A stretch of DNA of 64,000 bases from Polynucleobacter sp. 31A-FELB (GTDB lineage Bacteria; Pseudomonadota; Gammaproteobacteria; Burkholderiales; Burkholderiaceae): NCBI RefSeq assembly GCF_018882405.1, contig NZ_JACVOO010000002.1:1-64000 (forward strand), read 5' to 3'. Below the pieces are notes generated by a model. That model did no database searches. It was not told the DNA's origin and saw only the letters and a program-made list of their open reading frames with translations. This document shows positions 24,782-37,308 of the stretch, one piece after another. A program made the position numbers and the translations under genes. Numbering within the stretch: the first letter of the stretch is position 1; each line of letters begins with the position of its first letter.

Positions 24782-25447
24782 TTATTCAGCGTCGTAGCGA
24801 GATAAAGATTTGGCGTAGCGCACATTCATTTCTTCGGTAGAGCTAATCGACATGCCCAAATCATTTACTAAGCCAGTCTCAAGGCGATAAGCCCAGCCAT
24901 GCACCGTTAGATCTTGTCCTCTTGCCCATGCATCTTGAACGATGGTGGTTTCGCAAACGTTCACCACTTGCTCGATAACATTGAGTTCGCACAAACGATC
25001 CTGTCGTTTTGCAGTTGGAATAACTTCGCCAAGATAGCGCTCATGCTTTTGATGCACATCCTTAACATGGCGCAACCAATTGTCAGCAAGCCCAACGCGT
25101 CTGTCAGTTAAGGCGGCATGTACACCAGAGCAGCCATAATGACCCACTACCAAAATGTGTTTGACCTTTAAGAGATCAATGGCAAATTGGATTACGGATA
25201 AGCAGTTCAGATCAGTGTGAACCACCACATTGGCAACATTACGATGCACAAAGAGTTCGCCTGGCAGCAGGTTAACAATGTCATTTGCAGGTACGCGGCT
25301 ATCTGAGCAGCCAATCCAAAGATATTCTGGCGCCTGCTGAGAAACTAGGCGCTTAAAAAAATTAGCATCTTTAGCGATCATCGCCTCTGCCCATTCGCGA
25401 TTATTGGCAAATAGCTGGTCTAAGGCGCTGGAGTTCTTCATAATCAT
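24782..25447 (-). CDS. can: Beta-class carbonic anhydrase
   Basis: A 221-residue enzyme for reversible CO2 hydration. The zinc ligands and dyad are in YLWIGCSDSRVPANDI (Cys with Asp-Arg) and LVVGHYGCSGVHAAL (His and Cys). Length and motifs match Can/CynT. It begins the compact minus-strand run down to prfC. Confidence 0.95.
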   Translation of the reverse strand: MIMKNSSALDQLFANNREWAEAMIAKDANFFKRLVSQQAPEYLWIGCSDSRVPANDIVNLLPGELFVHRNVANVVVHTDLNCLSVIQFAIDLLKVKHILVVGHYGCSGVHAALTDRRVGLADNWLRHVKDVHQKHERYLGEVIPTAKRQDRLCELNVIEQVVNVCETTIVQDAWARGQDLTVHGWAYRLETGLVNDLGMSISSTEEMNVRYAKSLSRYDAE

Positions 25448-25469
25448 GTTTTGAGTTTAAAGTACTTTA

Positions 25470-25766
25470 ATGATGCCTATTTGGTTAAAACAAACCCCCA
25501 CTGGCATTGTTCTTAATTTACATTGCCAGCCGGGCGCAAAGCTAACCAAGGTGGTTGGCCTTCATGATGGCTGCCTCAAGATATCCCTTCAGGCTCCGGC
25601 CTTGGAAAATAGGGCGAATGAGATGTTGTTGTCCTGGCTTTCCAAGCGATTAAGGGTGCCCCAAAAACAAATTCAGCTCTTATCGGGACAAAATAGCCGT
25701 GTAAAGCGGCTGGAAATCTGGGGCTCAATCACCCCAGAGCAGATTGTTGAAGCTTTAAGTCCTTAA
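25470..25766 (+). CDS. DUF167/YggU-family protein
   Basis: A 98-residue small protein with CQPGAKLTKVVGLHDGCLKI and APALENRANEMLLSWLSKRL, the DUF167 signature. Function unestablished. Convergent with lpxO, with 4 bases between stop codons. Confidence 0.88.
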   Translation: MMPIWLKQTPTGIVLNLHCQPGAKLTKVVGLHDGCLKISLQAPALENRANEMLLSWLSKRLRVPQKQIQLLSGQNSRVKRLEIWGSITPEQIVEALSP

Positions 25767-25770
25767 GGAT

Positions 25771-26673
25771 TTACCAAAAGATGGCCCAGAGGATTCCTAA
25801 AATCAAAACCCATTTTCCGATGTAATAAACACGGCGGTGTTTTGCCTTCAGCTTCTTTGCTTGCGCTCTCAAGTGATAAAAGTACTTAAAGAGAATGTTT
25901 ACAAATCCTACCTTCTCCCCCTCAACATTCTGAGAAGAGGCTGCGCTCATCACGTAGCGACCAAAGCAGTGATTGAATAATTGCACCAATTTAGTGTGAA
26001 CAGGCCGTTCGACATCGCAAAACAAGACAATGCGCTGATGATCCGTCTCATTGGCGGCGTAGTGAATGTAAGTTTCATCAAACATCACTGGTTCGCCATC
26101 TTTCCAGAAATAACGCTCCCCATCAACATCGATAAAGCACTTTGGATTGTTTGGGGTGACAAGGCCAATGTGATAGCGCAGTGAGCCTGCATAAGGGTCT
26201 CTATGGCGTACAAGCGTTGCCCCAGGGGGTAGGGAGGCAAACATCGCAGCCTTGATCGAGGGGATCGATTTGAGGAGGGCAACGGTTTTAGGGCACTGGA
26301 GTTGTGCGGATGGCATTTCTTTGCCATACCAATAGAGGTGAAAACGTTTCCAGCCTGTCCGGAAAAAGGAGTTAAACCCAATATCGTTATATCCCGTAGC
26401 AGCAGCAATTGCACCATCTGCATTTAAAGCAAGCGCTTCATCGCGGATGATCTGCCAATTATCTTGAAGGGGTTTCATCTCTGGAAAGTCTGCAACTGGA
26501 ATAAATGCCCCAGCCTTAGTTTTTGAGAATAAATAAAGGAGAGTATTAACTGGCGCCAAAAGAACTTGATAGTCCGTTAGTGAGCGCACTAAGCCAAATC
26601 GAACCTTACCCCTGAAGTAGACATAAACAGCCGAGACAACAAAGATCAAAAAGACGATGTGACGTAATTCCAT
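25771..26673 (-). CDS. lpxO: LpxO-type aspartyl/asparaginyl beta-hydroxylase (lipid A 2-hydroxylase)
   Basis: The 300-residue protein has N- and C-terminal membrane segments and an Fe(II)/2-oxoglutarate oxygenase core: TLVRHRDPYAGSLRYHIGLV provides HxD, MFDETYIHYAANETDHQRIV the later histidine and arginine. Homologues hydroxylate the secondary acyl chain of lipid A. A 14-base palindrome lies 14 bases upstream of its start. Confidence 0.85.
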   Translation of the reverse strand: MELRHIVFLIFVVSAVYVYFRGKVRFGLVRSLTDYQVLLAPVNTLLYLFSKTKAGAFIPVADFPEMKPLQDNWQIIRDEALALNADGAIAAATGYNDIGFNSFFRTGWKRFHLYWYGKEMPSAQLQCPKTVALLKSIPSIKAAMFASLPPGATLVRHRDPYAGSLRYHIGLVTPNNPKCFIDVDGERYFWKDGEPVMFDETYIHYAANETDHQRIVLFCDVERPVHTKLVQLFNHCFGRYVMSAASSQNVEGEKVGFVNILFKYFYHLRAQAKKLKAKHRRVYYIGKWVLILGILWAIFW

Positions 26674-26686
26674 AAGATTTACCAGT

Positions 26687-26700
26687 TAGCGTTAACGCTA
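26687..26700. promoter_or_regulatory. Perfect 14-base palindrome upstream of lpxO, TAGCGTTAACGCTA
   Basis: Centred on TTAA, 14 bases before the lpxO ATG on its 5' side. A symmetric site of this length in a promoter region is a candidate operator. No second copy was seen. Confidence 0.45.
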
Positions 26701-26835
26701 GTATTTTAATTTGTATGGAGTGCCATTTCATCCCTATTTTTGTAATGAATATGCTCAAATGTTGATTGGGGTCAAATGGACCGCTATGAATGCACCTATT
26801 TAGGGCTGCAGAGATGATTTGTTAAGGAAAACCAC

Positions 26836-27201
26836 ATGAATGGATTCGTAAAATGGCTTTTAAGCCTTGTATTGATTGGCTTAGCCGGTTTAGCGGCTTA
26901 TACCTGGATTATGCTCAATTGGAGCTATGGCAGCGGTGAGCGTGCCGGCTACGTCCAGAAATTCTCTAACCGTGGTTATGTATGTAAAACCTGGGAAGGC
27001 GAATTAGCCATGGTTTCCATGCCAGGAACCATGTCAGAAAAATTCCTCTTTACGGTTCGTGAAGATGCTGTGGCGCAAAAAATTAATGCGAATTTGGGTA
27101 AAAAAGTTGCCCTTAAATATGATCAGCACATTGGATTGCCTACAAGCTGTTTTGGCGATACCGAGTATTTTGTGTCCGATGTGACAGTTATAGAAGAGTA
27201 A
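26836..27201 (+). CDS. Conserved membrane-anchored protein of unknown function
   Basis: A 121-residue protein with one N-terminal membrane helix (WLLSLVLIGLAGLAAYTWI) followed by a periplasmic part with YVQKFSNRGYVCKTWEGELA and DVTVIEE. It resembles a hypothetical family of Burkholderiales. AAGGAAAACC lies before the ATG. No function inferred. Confidence 0.75.
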   Translation: MNGFVKWLLSLVLIGLAGLAAYTWIMLNWSYGSGERAGYVQKFSNRGYVCKTWEGELAMVSMPGTMSEKFLFTVREDAVAQKINANLGKKVALKYDQHIGLPTSCFGDTEYFVSDVTVIEE

Positions 27202-27314
27202 AAAAGCAGCAATAAAAAAATTTGCTGTGACGCAGCTTTATTTTTGTAATTTTTTGTGGTTAAAATCATGTAAGCGCACTGTGCGCTGACATCAATATCT
27301 ATAAGGAGCTTCAC

Positions 27315-27599
27315 TTGAACAAAGCAGAACTAATCGCAGCGATTGCTGACGACGCTGAGATCTCAAAAGCCAAAGCTGAATTTGCATTGAATTCTGCTAT
27401 TGAGCAAATCATTAAAGCTGTTACTAAAGGCGACTCAGTACAACTGATCGGTTTCGGTACTTTTGCTTCTGGTAAGCGCGCTGCACGTATGGGCCGTAAC
27501 CCAAAAACTGGCGAGCCACTCAAAATTGCTGCTGCTAAAACTGTTAAGTTTTCTGCTGGTAAAGCATTTAAAGATTCAGTTAACAAGCGTAAGAAGTAA
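27315..27599 (+). CDS. HU-family DNA-binding protein
   Basis: A 94-residue nucleoid protein with the HU signature [20 protein letters not shown], whose beta arms insert into the DNA minor groove. Standard Shine-Dalgarno AAGGAG precedes TTG/ATG; the first codon is TTG at 27315. A terminator follows. Confidence 0.95.
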   Translation: MNKAELIAAIADDAEISKAKAEFALNSAIEQIIKAVTKGDSVQLIGFGTFASGKRAARMGRNPKTGEPLKIAAAKTVKFSAGKAFKDSVNKRKK

Positions 27600-27616
27600 T
27601 TCTTGCTTTGTTGATG

Positions 27617-27643
27617 AAAAAGCCCGGCATGCCGGGCTTTTTT
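27617..27643 (+). terminator. Intrinsic terminator of the HU gene
   Basis: AAAAAGCCCGGCATGCCGGG followed by CTTTTTT; stem AGCCCGGC/GCCGGGCT. Confidence 0.9.
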
Positions 27644-27691
27644 GTTTCTAGAGATAGCGCTGGAATCTTGAGCGATCGCCTAATCTGATTT

Positions 27692-28843
27692 TTAACTTTG
27701 CACTAAACGTCGGTGGCGATGAATGCTCATCAAAATGCCGGCACCAAACCCCAGTGTTACTAAGGCAGTACCTCCGTAACTGATGAAGGGCAATGGCACG
27801 CCAACAACGGGCAATAGACCGCTTACCATGCCGATATTCACAAATGCGTAGGTAAAGAAAATCAGTGTGACCGATGCACCTAGTAGTCGTGTAAAAAGAT
27901 TGGGCGCGCTGGCGGAGATGGCTAGGCCTCGTTTAATCAGGGCGAAGAAAAGTGCTAGCAAGACCAAGTTGCCTAGAAGACCAAATTCTTCAGAAAAAAC
28001 CGCAAAGATAAAGTCGGTATGTTTTTCTGGAATAAATTCAAGATGCGCTTGCGTACCCTGAAACCAGCCTTTGCCGAAAAATCCACCCGAGCCAATTGCA
28101 ATCATGGATTGAATTGTATGAAAGCCTTTGCCGAGAGGATCGCTACTTGGATCGAGCAAAGTGCAGACCCGATGTTTTTGGTAGTTATGGACCAGTGGCC
28201 AAACAACATCATGCGCACAAATCATATTGCCAAAAATAATGATCAAGATAATGCCAAAAGCGCCGAGGCCTACAAATGGCAGAATCCATTTCCACGGTAG
28301 TCCCGCTAAAATAATCACATACATGCCTGCAGCGAAAACTAAGAGTGCTGTTCCTAGATCGGGCTGGCGTGCAATGAGGAATACCGGAATAGCGAGGATG
28401 ATCGCTGCCACTCCATAGTCCCACGATTTTTGGATGCCTTCACGTTTCTGAAAGTACCAGGCCAACATCAATGGCATGGCAATTTTCATGAGCTCTGATG
28501 GCTGAATTACGAACCCAATGTTCAGCCAACGTCGCGCACCCTTTTTAATTAATCCAAATGCAGCAACCGCTATTAGTAACGCAACTCCAATCCCATAAAC
28601 CCATACTGCCGCCATCTCTAACCACTTTGGCGGAATACGAGAAACGATCCACATCACTGCAAATGAGAGTGCCAAGTTACGCAATTCATCTTCAAACCGT
28701 ACAGGCGTATTCTGACTTGCAGACAAGAAGGTAATAAATCCAACCCCCGCTAAGCCAAGTAAAATAAGACCTAGCTGGCGATCAAGTCCGCTAAAAATAC
28801 TCAGAAATATTTTCTTGGTTTTACTTATGGCGCTCTTTTCCAT
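27692..28843 (-). CDS. rodA: Rod-shape-determining peptidoglycan glycosyltransferase RodA
   Basis: A 383-residue SEDS polymerase with about ten membrane helices. SEDS motifs include RWLNIGFVIQPSELMKIAMP and LPFISYGGTALVTLGFGAGI. It polymerises lipid II at the elongasome with PBP2. It overlaps mrdA by 19 bases and is the last gene of the mreB-C-D-mrdA-rodA operon. Confidence 0.96.
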   Translation of the reverse strand: MEKSAISKTKKIFLSIFSGLDRQLGLILLGLAGVGFITFLSASQNTPVRFEDELRNLALSFAVMWIVSRIPPKWLEMAAVWVYGIGVALLIAVAAFGLIKKGARRWLNIGFVIQPSELMKIAMPLMLAWYFQKREGIQKSWDYGVAAIILAIPVFLIARQPDLGTALLVFAAGMYVIILAGLPWKWILPFVGLGAFGIILIIIFGNMICAHDVVWPLVHNYQKHRVCTLLDPSSDPLGKGFHTIQSMIAIGSGGFFGKGWFQGTQAHLEFIPEKHTDFIFAVFSEEFGLLGNLVLLALFFALIKRGLAISASAPNLFTRLLGASVTLIFFTYAFVNIGMVSGLLPVVGVPLPFISYGGTALVTLGFGAGILMSIHRHRRLVQS

Positions 28844-30732
28844 TCAGGAATCTCCTTTGGCCATTTACCTTCAAGATAAAAATCTAACGCTTTGCGCGCA
28901 ATCGGTGCGGCATGTTGCGCACCAAATCCTGCGTTCTCAACGACCATTGCAATCACGATAGTTGGCTTTTCTGCGGGAGCAAAAGCAATGTATAAAGCGT
29001 GGTCGCGTAAAAATTCTGCAGTAGATCCGTGCTTGTACTCTTTCGAGTTCAAACTAAATACTTGCGCTGTCCCTGTCTTGCCGCCAACTTGATAGCCCGT
29101 ACCTTTAAAAACTGAGGCAGAGGTTCCAGAGTTGTTCACTTCAACCATAGCCTTCTTGATCACCTCAACGTTCTCTGGAACAAGATCGATGCGATAACTT
29201 TCTTTTGGCGTTGTAAGGGTGCGGTTTCTTGTGAAAGGATCTTCAATCGCTTTCACCAAGTGTGGTTTCATTACGATGCCGTTATTTGCCATGTTTGCCA
29301 TAGCATGTGCCAACTGCAAAATAGTAAATGCGTTGTAGCCCTGTCCAATGCCAAGAGAAATGGTTTCGCCCTCATACCATTTTTGCTGCTCTGGTTTCTT
29401 GAAGGTATTTTTCTTCCACTCCGTGGATGGCAGGACACCTTTGGATTCACCTTGTAAGTCGATGCCGGTAATTTGCCCAAAGCCAAATGGTTTCATGAAG
29501 TCATGCATCATGTTGACGCCCATATCGCGCGCCAACATGTAGTAGTAGGTATCGCAAGATTCAACAATGGACTTTTGCATGTCCACAATACCGTGCCCAC
29601 CTTTTTTGTCATCACGGAAGGTGTGATTTCCAAAATCAAAATAACCTGGATCTGAAATGGTTTGTGACGGTGTGCGCTTTTTAGTTTCTAAAGCTGCGAG
29701 CGCCATAAATGGTTTGTATGTTGATCCCGGTGGGTAGATGCCTTTAAGTGGGCGGTTATATAGTGGCTTTTGCGGGGAGTCATTCAACTCTTTCCATGTC
29801 ACTGAATCAATGCCCTCCACGAAATCATTTGGATTAAAGTTTGGCTTGGATACAAATGCCAAGATGTCACCAGTCTCTGGTTCAATCGCTACGAATGCGC
29901 CGCGGAAATTTCCGTAGAGTTGTTCAACCAAGTATTGCAGCTTGATATCCACTGACAACACCACATTTTTGCCTGGTATTGAAGGCGAGCTAGAAAGCGT
30001 GCGCACCGGCTTGCCGCCCGCTGTAATTTCTACTTGGTCATATCCTGGTACGCCGCGAAGAACCGCTTCATAACTTTGCTCTAGACCAATCTTCCCAACG
30101 TACTGAATGCCCGGCAAGAAAGAAGTCTGCAATGCATCCGGATCATCGACTTTAGAGTTCTCGATTTCCGCCTGCATCTTCTCTTTATCTCTTTGAGAAA
30201 CCCGTCCGATATAGCCAATTAAATGCGACGCTAATTCGTTGTATGGATACTCTCTGAAGCTGCGGGCGCGGATCTCCACCCCCGGGAATCTGTAGCGATT
30301 AGCCATAAATCGAGCAGTTTCAGCCTCGGTGAGCATCGATCTGAGCGGAAAAGTGCCCATTTTTCGAGAATCTTCCAGCGAACGCTTGAAATTGCGGCGA
30401 TCTCGCGGGGAAATCAGCACAATTTGAGACAGCTCGTCGATAAGTTCATCCACATTTCCTTTAACTTCTTCGGCATTCACATCTAAGGTCAAGGCTGAGT
30501 AGTTTCTGCCAATCACAATGCCATTGCGATCTATCAGGAGACCCCGATTAGCTGGAGCTGGCACGAGAGCAATGCGGTTATTTTCGGCCAATAAGGCATA
30601 TTTGCCGTGACTCACAAGCTGTAGCCACACCAACCGTGTAATTAATAATAAAAAGCAGAATGTGACAAATAGGGTCGCAATATGAATGCGCTCTTGAAAC
30701 GAGTCGAGATCTGGTTTTTTGAACGAAACCAT
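28825..30732 (-). CDS. mrdA: Penicillin-binding protein 2
   Basis: A 635-residue class B PBP: one N-terminal membrane helix, dimerisation region, transpeptidase with serine nucleophile in PPGSTYKPF (Ser337, Lys340), the SxN motif SCD, and KTG in VGGKTGTAQV. It crosslinks side-wall peptidoglycan with RodA. mreD lies 8 bases upstream. Confidence 0.96.
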   Translation of the reverse strand: MVSFKKPDLDSFQERIHIATLFVTFCFLLLITRLVWLQLVSHGKYALLAENNRIALVPAPANRGLLIDRNGIVIGRNYSALTLDVNAEEVKGNVDELIDELSQIVLISPRDRRNFKRSLEDSRKMGTFPLRSMLTEAETARFMANRYRFPGVEIRARSFREYPYNELASHLIGYIGRVSQRDKEKMQAEIENSKVDDPDALQTSFLPGIQYVGKIGLEQSYEAVLRGVPGYDQVEITAGGKPVRTLSSSPSIPGKNVVLSVDIKLQYLVEQLYGNFRGAFVAIEPETGDILAFVSKPNFNPNDFVEGIDSVTWKELNDSPQKPLYNRPLKGIYPPGSTYKPFMALAALETKKRTPSQTISDPGYFDFGNHTFRDDKKGGHGIVDMQKSIVESCDTYYYMLARDMGVNMMHDFMKPFGFGQITGIDLQGESKGVLPSTEWKKNTFKKPEQQKWYEGETISLGIGQGYNAFTILQLAHAMANMANNGIVMKPHLVKAIEDPFTRNRTLTTPKESYRIDLVPENVEVIKKAMVEVNNSGTSASVFKGTGYQVGGKTGTAQVFSLNSKEYKHGSTAEFLRDHALYIAFAPAEKPTIVIAMVVENAGFGAQHAAPIARKALDFYLEGKWPKEIPEWKRAP

Positions 30733-30740
30733 ACCGCTCT

Positions 30741-31265
30741 CTAAATTGGACGATTGTGATCAACGTCAATGGGGCGACGTTGAGGTGACAACAAGATGCG
30801 TGTTGCCACGGGCCACAGCAATGCCTCAATCAGGGCTTGAATGGCACCAGTTAAGGCCCACCAATGTATCTCACCACTTAATAACCAATGAGCCAGCACT
30901 GGGAATAAGGAAACTAATAAGAAGATGGGCAAAAGATGCAGGGCTTGCGTTAAAACATTTAAGGCAATGATGCGACGATGCCAAGAGATGGCAAGGTAAG
31001 CCACTAATGAGTAGCTAAATGCATGCAGCCCCAATAAGTCCGAGTTATGGACATCCATCAATAGACCGAGAATGAAGGCGATGATGACGCCGACATAGCG
31101 ATGCTGATGGATATTCCAGAACACGATGCAAATAATGAGCCAGTCTGGCACCCAGCCGTAATTACCAATTGGCAGAAGGTTTAGCAGTAGGGCGCAAAAC
31201 AAGCTGAAATAAATAAAGACCGGATTCACCGGGCGCAGAATGTAGCCGCTTTGAAAATCGATCAT
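30741..31265 (-). CDS. mreD: Rod shape-determining protein MreD
   Basis: A 174-residue protein with five to six membrane helices (FILGLLMDVHNSDLLGLHAF is the conserved region). Part of the elongasome. Overlaps mreC by 4 bases. Confidence 0.92.
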   Translation of the reverse strand: MIDFQSGYILRPVNPVFIYFSLFCALLLNLLPIGNYGWVPDWLIICIVFWNIHQHRYVGVIIAFILGLLMDVHNSDLLGLHAFSYSLVAYLAISWHRRIIALNVLTQALHLLPIFLLVSLFPVLAHWLLSGEIHWWALTGAIQALIEALLWPVATRILLSPQRRPIDVDHNRPI

Positions 31266-32191
31266 TGCATGCCTCGCGCACGAGTTTGACGGCGACCTGG
31301 AGTGTTGGTCAGTGGCGCACCAGGTTTGCTAGTAGCGGTGGATGCTTTTGCATCCCACTGTGGATCGTAAAGCAGGGCTAAGGCCTGACGGTAGCGATTG
31401 ACTGCTGCAACTGGTACGCAAAATACATTTGAAGAGTTTTTGTCTGCATTACGTTCAATTCGGCTAATTACCGCCACCGCAAAGCCGGGCGGGTAGATGC
31501 CATCAATGCCTGAGGTAATGAGTGCATCCCCCACCTCTAAATCGCTGGCCACCGGAAGGTAGCGAAGTTCAAGTGGGTTGCCACGCCCCGCACCAAATAC
31601 CGCTGCTCTTAAGCCATTGCGAGCGACTTGTACTGGAACTGCAAAGTCACGATCTTCAAGTAATGAGACTTCTGCAGAGTGATCGTAAATGCGTACCACT
31701 TGACCTAAGATGCCAGAGTCATTTGCGATGGGGTTGCCCAGCTTAAGGCCATCATCGCTGCCGCGATTAATCACGATGCGCTGAGAAATTGGATTGGGTG
31801 GATTGAATAAAATTTCTACTGGCAATGTTTTAAATGGAGAGTGCTTTTGCAAATCCATTAGCTGACGTAGGTTTTGATTTTCTACAAGAAGAAATTCAGA
31901 TTGGTTGGCAAGCAAAGAGAGCTCTGCTTGGCGCACTTTCATTTCTTGATTTTCTTTATCTAGCGTTCCGCGACTGGTGAAGTATTCTGATGTCGCTTCA
32001 TAGGCATTGCGCGGCATCATCATCACATACTCTAGCGGGCGCAATAACCAATTTACGTTATTGCGAATCGGATCCAGTGCTTTAAAGCGAAAATCGATCA
32101 ACATCAATGCGATGCTGATCGATAGACAGACAATCAGTTTGACTAAAGCCGGAACGCCTTGTCTGAAAAGAGGAGGAGCGCTATGTTGCAA
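31262..32191 (-). CDS. mreC: Rod shape-determining protein MreC
   Basis: The 309-residue protein has a short cytosolic tail, one membrane helix, a coiled coil (about residues 70-115) and two beta-barrel domains (NPISQRIVINRGSDDGLKLG, GDALITSGIDGIYPPGFAVA). A C-terminal Ser/Thr/Pro/Arg-rich tail follows. It links MreB to PBP2 in the periplasm. Confidence 0.94.
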   Translation of the reverse strand: MQHSAPPLFRQGVPALVKLIVCLSISIALMLIDFRFKALDPIRNNVNWLLRPLEYVMMMPRNAYEATSEYFTSRGTLDKENQEMKVRQAELSLLANQSEFLLVENQNLRQLMDLQKHSPFKTLPVEILFNPPNPISQRIVINRGSDDGLKLGNPIANDSGILGQVVRIYDHSAEVSLLEDRDFAVPVQVARNGLRAAVFGAGRGNPLELRYLPVASDLEVGDALITSGIDGIYPPGFAVAVISRIERNADKNSSNVFCVPVAAVNRYRQALALLYDPQWDAKASTATSKPGAPLTNTPGRRQTRARGMQ

Positions 32192-32215
32192 TTCCCTAAT
32201 CGACGCTTAGGTCAA

Positions 32216-35125
<2,910 letters not shown>

Positions 35126-35129
<4 letters not shown>

Positions 35130-36598
35130 TGCAATGGGAAATCGTTATTGGTCTAGAGACCCACGCACAGTTACAAACACAGTCAAAAATTTTCAGCGGT
35201 GCGAGTACGCGCTTTGGCGCTGGCCCGAATACACAAGCCTGTGCCGTTGACTTGGCGTTACCGGGCGTTTTGCCGGTATTGAATCGTCAGGCAGTTGAAC
35301 ACGCCATTCGTTTTGGTTTAGCGGTCAATGCCAAGATTACGCCTGCAAGTATTTTTGCCCGCAAGAATTATTTTTATCCCGACTTACCCAAGGGATACCA
35401 AATTAGTCAGATGGATCTCCCTGTAGTTGTTGGGGGCCATCTGGAAATCTTGGTTGGCGATCAAGTCAAAGTAGTTGAGCTCACACGCGCCCACATGGAA
35501 GAGGACGCAGGGAAGTCGGTTCATGAAGAGGGCTTCTTAGGCCCTCATGGCGAAGCATCCAGTGGCATCGACTTAAATCGTGCCGGCACACCATTGCTGG
35601 AGATTGTGACTGAGCCAGTGATGCGTAGTGCTGCAGAAGCTGTAGCTTATGCAAAAGCACTGCATACATTGGTAGTTTGGTTGGGTGTGTGTGACGGCAA
35701 TATGCAAGAAGGATCCTTCCGTTGTGATGCCAACGTTTCTGTTCGACCTCTAGGTCAAAAAGAATTTGGCACCCGTTGCGAAATTAAGAACTTGAACTCC
35801 TTCCGCTTTTTGGAAGAGGCAATTCAATATGAAGTGCGTCGTCAAATTGAACTAATTGAAGATGGCGGCACAGTTGTTCAAGAAACCCGCTTATACGATC
35901 CTGATCGTCAAGAGACTCGTAGCATGCGCAGTAAAGAGGACGCTAACGACTATCGCTATTTCCCGGACCCAGATTTATTACCGGTAGTGATTGATGATGC
36001 ATGGATTGCTGATGTTCGTAGCAAGATGCCATCATTACCAGCACAGTTGCGGGAGCAATGGCAAAGCGAATTTGGCTTGAGTGCTTACGATGCGCAGCTA
36101 CTGACACAAGATCGAGATACTGCAAAAGTATTTGAAGCGCTTTTAGCAATCGTTGGTAAACCGCTGGCAAAAGCTGCGGCCAACCTGATTGCAGGCGAGC
36201 TTGCCTCTTCACTGAATCGTGCTGGTATTGCTATGGAAGATGCACCTTTGAAAGCAGAGCATTTAGCGCCACTTTTAACTCGTGTAGCAGATGGGACCAT
36301 CTCTAATAAGATCGCAAAAGATATCTTTGCAATTCTGTGGGAAGAGGCTGTCGCTGGCAAAGTCATTAGCACTGTAGATCAAGTAATTGACGCCAAAGGC
36401 CTGAAGCAGATCAGTGATAGTGGTGAGCTTGAAGCCATGATTGATAAGGTCCTGGCGGCTAACGAGAAGTCTGTTGAAGAGTTCCGCTCTGGCAAGGAAA
36501 AAGCATTTAATGCTTTGGTTGGTCAGATCATGAAAGCTTCACAAGGCAAAGCCAACCCAGGCCAAGTAAATGAGCTGCTGCGTAAAAAGCTGAGCTAA
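35126..36598 (+). CDS. gatB: Aspartyl/glutamyl-tRNA amidotransferase subunit B
   Basis: A 490-residue protein with [20 protein letters not shown], the kinase-like core DANVSVRP and a YqeY-like C-terminal domain ending [11 protein letters not shown]. It activates and amidates the misacylated tRNA. It begins within the gatA stop (ATGA); a second ATG three bases on is equally possible. Confidence 0.97.
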
Positions 36599-36633
36599 AA
36601 AGTTAAATCAGAAAATAAGCAAGAAAGACATAG

Positions 36634-37308
36634 ATGAGCGCAATCGATCCTAAGCAAGCCGAACAAGAAGAATTGGTAGCGGAGTGGTTACGCGCTACTC
36701 CAGGTTTTTTTGAGCGCTATGCCAATCTCTTAAATGAAATTCGTTTAAAGCATCCTCATGAAGATCGTGCAATCTCCTTGCAAGAGCGTCAAATGACTTT
36801 GTTGCGCACACAGAATCAAGAGCTCAATCGCCGTCTCAGCGAGATGCTGCACTTTGGTAGTCGCAATGACAAAACTCAACAGAGCTTAGTTGCTTGGTTG
36901 TTACGCCTGATGCGTGCAAACACAAAGGCGGATGTGGAATCTGCGGTGACTGCTGGGCTGGCGGAAGTTTTTGAAGTGGAGTCGGCACAACTACTCTCGC
37001 CTAATGCGGCTTTTGGCCCTTGGATTGATACGCCTCTATGCGGTTCTGCTAAAGAGTTGGCATCTGCCAGCGTAGATTTGCTGGCAACCCAAGTGAGCAT
37101 TGATCCTGAGTGGCAAAGCATGGTGGCTATTGGCTTGCCTCTAGGTAAAAGTATTGGCGCAGTGCAATCACCAGCAGTGCTTTTGCTAGCAAGCAAAGAC
37201 GAGTCTCGCTTTACTGCGGATATGGGCGCATTCTATTTACGTCAGATTGCTGAACTGACTGCTGCAGCTTTGGATCGTATCCAGGCTTATGAGCCAAGCA
37301 CCAGCTGA
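36634..37308 (+). CDS. DUF484-family protein
   Basis: A 224-residue GAF-like protein with VAEWLRATPGFFERYANLLN and ERQMTLLRTQNQELNRRLSE. Members are often found next to xerC, as here, where the reading frames overlap by 20 bases. Function is not known. Confidence 0.88.
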   Translation: MSAIDPKQAEQEELVAEWLRATPGFFERYANLLNEIRLKHPHEDRAISLQERQMTLLRTQNQELNRRLSEMLHFGSRNDKTQQSLVAWLLRLMRANTKADVESAVTAGLAEVFEVESAQLLSPNAAFGPWIDTPLCGSAKELASASVDLLATQVSIDPEWQSMVAIGLPLGKSIGAVQSPAVLLLASKDESRFTADMGAFYLRQIAELTAAALDRIQAYEPSTS

